DNA of 15,667 nt from CAIXYX01 sp043806415. GTDB lineage: Archaea; Micrarchaeota; Micrarchaeia; Anstonellales; Anstonellaceae. The DNA lies in contig JAZDHB010000111.1 in the NCBI GenBank assembly GCA_043806415.1, forward strand, positions 1 to 15,667, given 5' to 3'. How positions within the stretch are numbered: the stretch's first letter is position 1; each line of letters starts with the position of its first letter. The translations under genes were made by a program, and so were the position numbers. This document shows, one piece after another, positions 13,373 to 15,667 of this stretch. The notes below the pieces were generated by a model, which made no database searches, was not told the origin of the DNA, and worked only from the letters and a program-made list of their open reading frames with translations.

Positions 13373-15490
13373 ATGCTAAAACCGAGTTTGCTCACCAAGG
13401 TTCGGATGATCGGCTTGGCCGGCATACGGGCCCGGGCGCTATCATTGTGGCGTAAGCTCGGCGTCATCGAAATAGAGGCCCTTGATCAGGGGACGGCCGC
13501 CTCCGGCCTGAAGGAGGGCGGACCGCTGGACGATTATGCCCAGGTGTCCGAGCAGCTGGTGCGCATGCGCGCCATCCGGGGCGCGCTCAACCCCGTCCCC
13601 TTTAAGGGGCGGGAGAAAACCGGGGGCGACGCGCTCGCTCGCGCGGCCGCCATCCGCATCGAGGGCGAGCTTCTTTCCATCCGCGACGAGATCGCCAAGC
13701 GCCGGAGCGCGCTGGGCGAATTCAATATCACCTTGGGAGAGCTGGAGCGCGTGGCGGGCCTCGACGTGGATTACCACGCGCTTCCGCACGAGATGGCCTA
13801 TCGGCTGGTCAGCATCGAGCGCAAAAAACTGGCCGGGGCGCGGCAGGCCGCCCGGGCGGGCGAATGGACGACGTGGCTGACGGCCCCGGACCCAAAGGAC
13901 GAGGCCCGGACGCTCGCGCTCGTCGGGGTGCCGCGGGAAAAGGAAGAAGAGATGGGCGGACTGTTCAAGGAGTTCGAGGCCGTGTCGTGGCCCGCCCTGG
14001 CCGGGACGCCCAAGCAGGCGCGCCTGCACGTAATGCACGAGAGCACGAGGCTGGACGAGGAGATCCGCAGCTTCGAGCGGCGCAAGACGGAGCTGTCCGT
14101 GGAATATTATCCCCTGTGCGCGAGGCTGGAGGAGGAACTCTCGCTCGCCGCCGAGCTCACCCACGTCGCGGCCCGGGTCGGGCGCTCGGAGCAATGCTTC
14201 TGGGCGGAAGGCTGGGTGCGGCCCGAGGATTACGAGGCGCTGCACGCCAAGACCGTGGCGGCGCTCGAAGGCCAGGTCTACATGCGCAAGCTCGAGGAAG
14301 AGGAGCACCACGGGAAAGGCCGGCCCACCCTGCTGGAAAACCCGGGAGTGGCCGACCCGCTGCAGTACATCGTCAATTTCCTCTCGGTGCCCCGATGGAA
14401 CGAGATCGACCCGACCATGATCGTGTTCGTCACCATCCCGGTCTTCTACGGCATGATCGTGGGCGACGCGGGCTACGCGCTCATCAGTTTCCTCCTCGCC
14501 TGGGCCATCAGTGCGAAGGCGGCCCGGGGGGGGATGCTTTACAATTTCTCGAAGCTCTGGATGATCGGCGCCGTCCCCTCGCTGCTGTTCGGAATCGCGT
14601 TCGACGAATACTTCGGATACACGCATGCCCAGCTGCTCGGCTTCCCGCTCTACCACCCCGTGCTTGAGCGGATCGCCGAGATGCAGACCCTGATCCTGAT
14701 CACCATCGCCGTGGGATGGGTGCACCTCGCGCTGGGCTTCGTGCTGGGCGCGGCCAACGAGTGGGAGCATTCGCGCAAGCACGCCTGCGCCAAGCTGGCG
14801 TGGCTGCCCATCATGGTGGGCGGCACGATGGCGGTCGGCCATTACCTGCTCAAGGCGTTCCCCTCCGACATCGGGATAATCGGGGCGGTTATATTGGCGT
14901 TCGGCATCGGCGTGCTTATGTGGGCGGAAGGGCCGCTGGGCGTGGTCGAGGTGCCGGGGGTGGCGTCCAACGTGATGTCGTACACCCGTATCGCCGCCAT
15001 CGGTATGGCAGGCGTGATCCTGGCCGGAATCATCAACAAGATGCTCGCGCCCGACCCCCGGATGCTCGGCACGCCGGCCGGCATCCTGATGTTCGTGCTG
15101 ATGGGGATCGCTTATGTCGGCGCGCACGTGGTCAACACGATCATCGCGATGGTGGAGAGCACGATCCACGGCGCCCGGCTGAACGTGGTCGAGTTCTTCG
15201 GCAAATTCTATAGGGGCGGCGGGAAAGCGTTCGAGCCGCTGGTGGAAGAGCGCAAATACACGCTCAGCGAGGAAGAAGAGCCGGCCGGGGAAGGCGAGGC
15301 CCTCCCGGACGGGGGCTCGCCGTTCGCCGAACCGCCGATCAGGCCGGCCGGAAACGAAGGAGAATCGCAAGATGCAGCACAGTCAGGAACGGATGGAGAG
15401 AATCCATCCGGCCGGTCCGGTTTGGGCATGCCCGATGGCGAGCCGCGGGCCGGTGATGAATCTAACGCTCCAACCCAAAATATAGGGTAA
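13373..15490 (+). CDS. ahaI: A/V-type ATP synthase subunit I
   Basis: The product is 705 residues. ATG 13373 was chosen because GAGG lies six bases upstream; a TTG at 13349 would overlap subunit H. Residues 1 to about 340 are the cytoplasmic arm, with long helices and a globular end (WAEGWVRPEDYEAL). From about 345 there are seven or so membrane helices, starting IDPTMIVFVTIPVFYGMIVG and including the family mark VGDAGYAL. SYTRIAAIGMAG carries Arg539, the arginine facing the rotor ring that is required for ion passage in this family. HVVNTIIAMVESTIHGARLN-VEFFGKFY is the usual last helix and end. Subunit I is the static membrane part of the rotor pathway. Unusually, about 80 acidic, Gly/Pro-rich residues follow (625-705) that normal homologues, roughly 650 residues, lack. 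Ion specificity (H+ or Na+) cannot be read here. Confidence 0.92.
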   Translation: MLKPSLLTKVRMIGLAGIRARALSLWRKLGVIEIEALDQGTAASGLKEGGPLDDYAQVSEQLVRMRAIRGALNPVPFKGREKTGGDALARAAAIRIEGELLSIRDEIAKRRSALGEFNITLGELERVAGLDVDYHALPHEMAYRLVSIERKKLAGARQAARAGEWTTWLTAPDPKDEARTLALVGVPREKEEEMGGLFKEFEAVSWPALAGTPKQARLHVMHESTRLDEEIRSFERRKTELSVEYYPLCARLEEELSLAAELTHVAARVGRSEQCFWAEGWVRPEDYEALHAKTVAALEGQVYMRKLEEEEHHGKGRPTLLENPGVADPLQYIVNFLSVPRWNEIDPTMIVFVTIPVFYGMIVGDAGYALISFLLAWAISAKAARGGMLYNFSKLWMIGAVPSLLFGIAFDEYFGYTHAQLLGFPLYHPVLERIAEMQTLILITIAVGWVHLALGFVLGAANEWEHSRKHACAKLAWLPIMVGGTMAVGHYLLKAFPSDIGIIGAVILAFGIGVLMWAEGPLGVVEVPGVASNVMSYTRIAAIGMAGVILAGIINKMLAPDPRMLGTPAGILMFVLMGIAYVGAHVVNTIIAMVESTIHGARLNVVEFFGKFYRGGGKAFEPLVEERKYTLSEEEEPAGEGEALPDGGSPFAEPPIRPAGNEGESQDAAQSGTDGENPSGRSGLGMPDGEPRAGDESNAPTQNIG

Positions 15491-15493
15491 ACC

Positions 15494-15515
15494 ACCCTGC
15501 CGCAAGCGGCAGGGT
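15494..15515. repeat. Stem-loop 1 after subunit I
   Basis: ACCCTGCCG (15494-15502) pairs with CGGCAGGGT (15507-15515) around CAAG, a perfect nine-base-pair stem four bases after the stop. No T-run follows, so it is more like an mRNA-processing or stability element than a terminator. Confidence 0.65.
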
Positions 15516-15559
15516 ATCAGACCCAAGAACCGTCATCGGGGGGAGGGTCAGGAGGACGA

Positions 15560-15583
15560 GCAAGCCGCCTCGAGGCGGCTTGC
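15560..15583. repeat. Stem-loop 2, perfect 24-base palindrome
   Basis: GCAAGCCGCCTC (15560-15571) is followed directly by its reverse complement (15572-15583); with a TCGA loop the stem is ten base pairs. Same 24-base size as the palindrome at 11328-11351, but a different sequence. Confidence 0.7.
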
Positions 15584-15588
15584 GCGTA

Positions 15589-15606
15589 CAAGCCCCGCAG
15601 GGCTTG
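15589..15606. repeat. Stem-loop 3
   Basis: CAAGCCC (15589-15595) pairs with GGGCTTG (15600-15606) around CGCA. It shares CAAGCC with stem-loop 2. Confidence 0.6.
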
Positions 15607-15622
15607 AACGACGTGAAACTGG

Positions 15623-15646
15623 GGAGGGGGGTCACAACCCCCCTCC
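15623..15646. repeat. Stem-loop 4
   Basis: GGAGGGGGGT (15623-15632) pairs with ACCCCCCTCC (15637-15646) around CACA, a perfect ten-base-pair, very GC-rich stem 21 bases before the window ends. Confidence 0.65.
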
Positions 15647-15667
15647 GCGGTTCCGAAGAGGTGTAGA

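Larger units (their letters stand above)
15491..15667. other. Gene-free tail with four successive stem-loops
   Basis: No coding frame or tRNA was found. Four perfect hairpins (9, 10, 7 and 10 base pairs) lie within about 150 bases. In many archaeal ATPase operons the proteolipid subunit K gene would follow subunit I closely; here this structured region intervenes, and what lies beyond is not visible. Confidence 0.5.

Noticed and set aside
13442..15370. Long open frame (about 640 codons) on - opposite ATPase subunit I
   Set aside because: It is a shadow of a GC-rich gene; the encoded sequence is rich in His, Arg, Gly and Asp with no family likeness, whereas the + frame is a clear subunit I.
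15491..15667. CRISPR array or integron attC sites
   Set aside because: The stem-loops differ from one another in sequence and spacing, so there is no repeat-spacer pattern; the RYYYAAC and GTTRRRY core sites of attC were not found around them or around 11308-11351.

Overview
The window looks archaeal, from a GC-rich genome. It carries an archaeal-type prolyl-tRNA synthetase, A/V-type ATPase subunits H and I, RecA-like KaiC/RadSF-family ATPases, a TumE/TumA-type toxin-antitoxin pair and surface proteins with C-terminal membrane anchors. At least six genes have a TATA-like box centred about 24-29 bases upstream of the start codon with little or no room for a leader, the archaeal leaderless arrangement. 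A DPANN lineage is possible but cannot be settled from sequence alone.

Layout. (1) 2-2461: two secreted or surface proteins on +, the first cut off at its 5' end; both end in a hydrophobic helix and a short basic tail. (2) 2462-2771: a gene-free spacer with hairpins, T-runs and the promoter of the next gene. (3) 2772-4226: archaeal-type proS, interrupted by an in-frame TAG at codon 165; a strong Shine-Dalgarno-like AAGGAGG and a GTG follow directly. (4) 4271-4926 on -: a TumE-like toxin and an HTH antitoxin with ATGA overlap, divergent from (5) 5177-6161, a lipoprotein alpha/beta hydrolase and a small membrane protein. (6) 6268-6855: a winged-helix protein, convergent with a KaiC-like ATPase (6992-7819, -). 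(7) 7942-10502: a probable operon of a second KaiC-like protein with both Walker motifs altered, an unrecognised protein, and a flavin reductase with a repeat-bearing insertion. (8) 10503-12487: a lower-GC stretch with an AT-rich membrane protein gene, bracketed by 16-base near-identical direct repeats, then palindromes and a class II Fic protein. (9) 12599-15490: a small membrane protein and the start of an A-type ATPase operon (subunits H and I). (10) 15491-15667: no gene, but four strong stem-loops in a row.

How the genes may work together. The two KaiC-like proteins face away from each other across 122 bases; the intact one could be the active partner of the altered one, with the unknown protein and the flavin reductase as downstream partners. 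This is inference from neighbourhood. Subunits H and I form part of the peripheral stalk and membrane arm of the rotary ATPase. The toxin-antitoxin pair, the Fic protein and the AT-rich cassette are accessory-type genes between housekeeping genes.

The points most worth following up are the interrupted proS, the KaiC-like protein that seems unable to hydrolyse ATP, the repeat-flanked AT-rich cassette, and the stem-loop array after subunit I. TAG also ends at least four other genes here, so general reassignment of TAG is unlikely.
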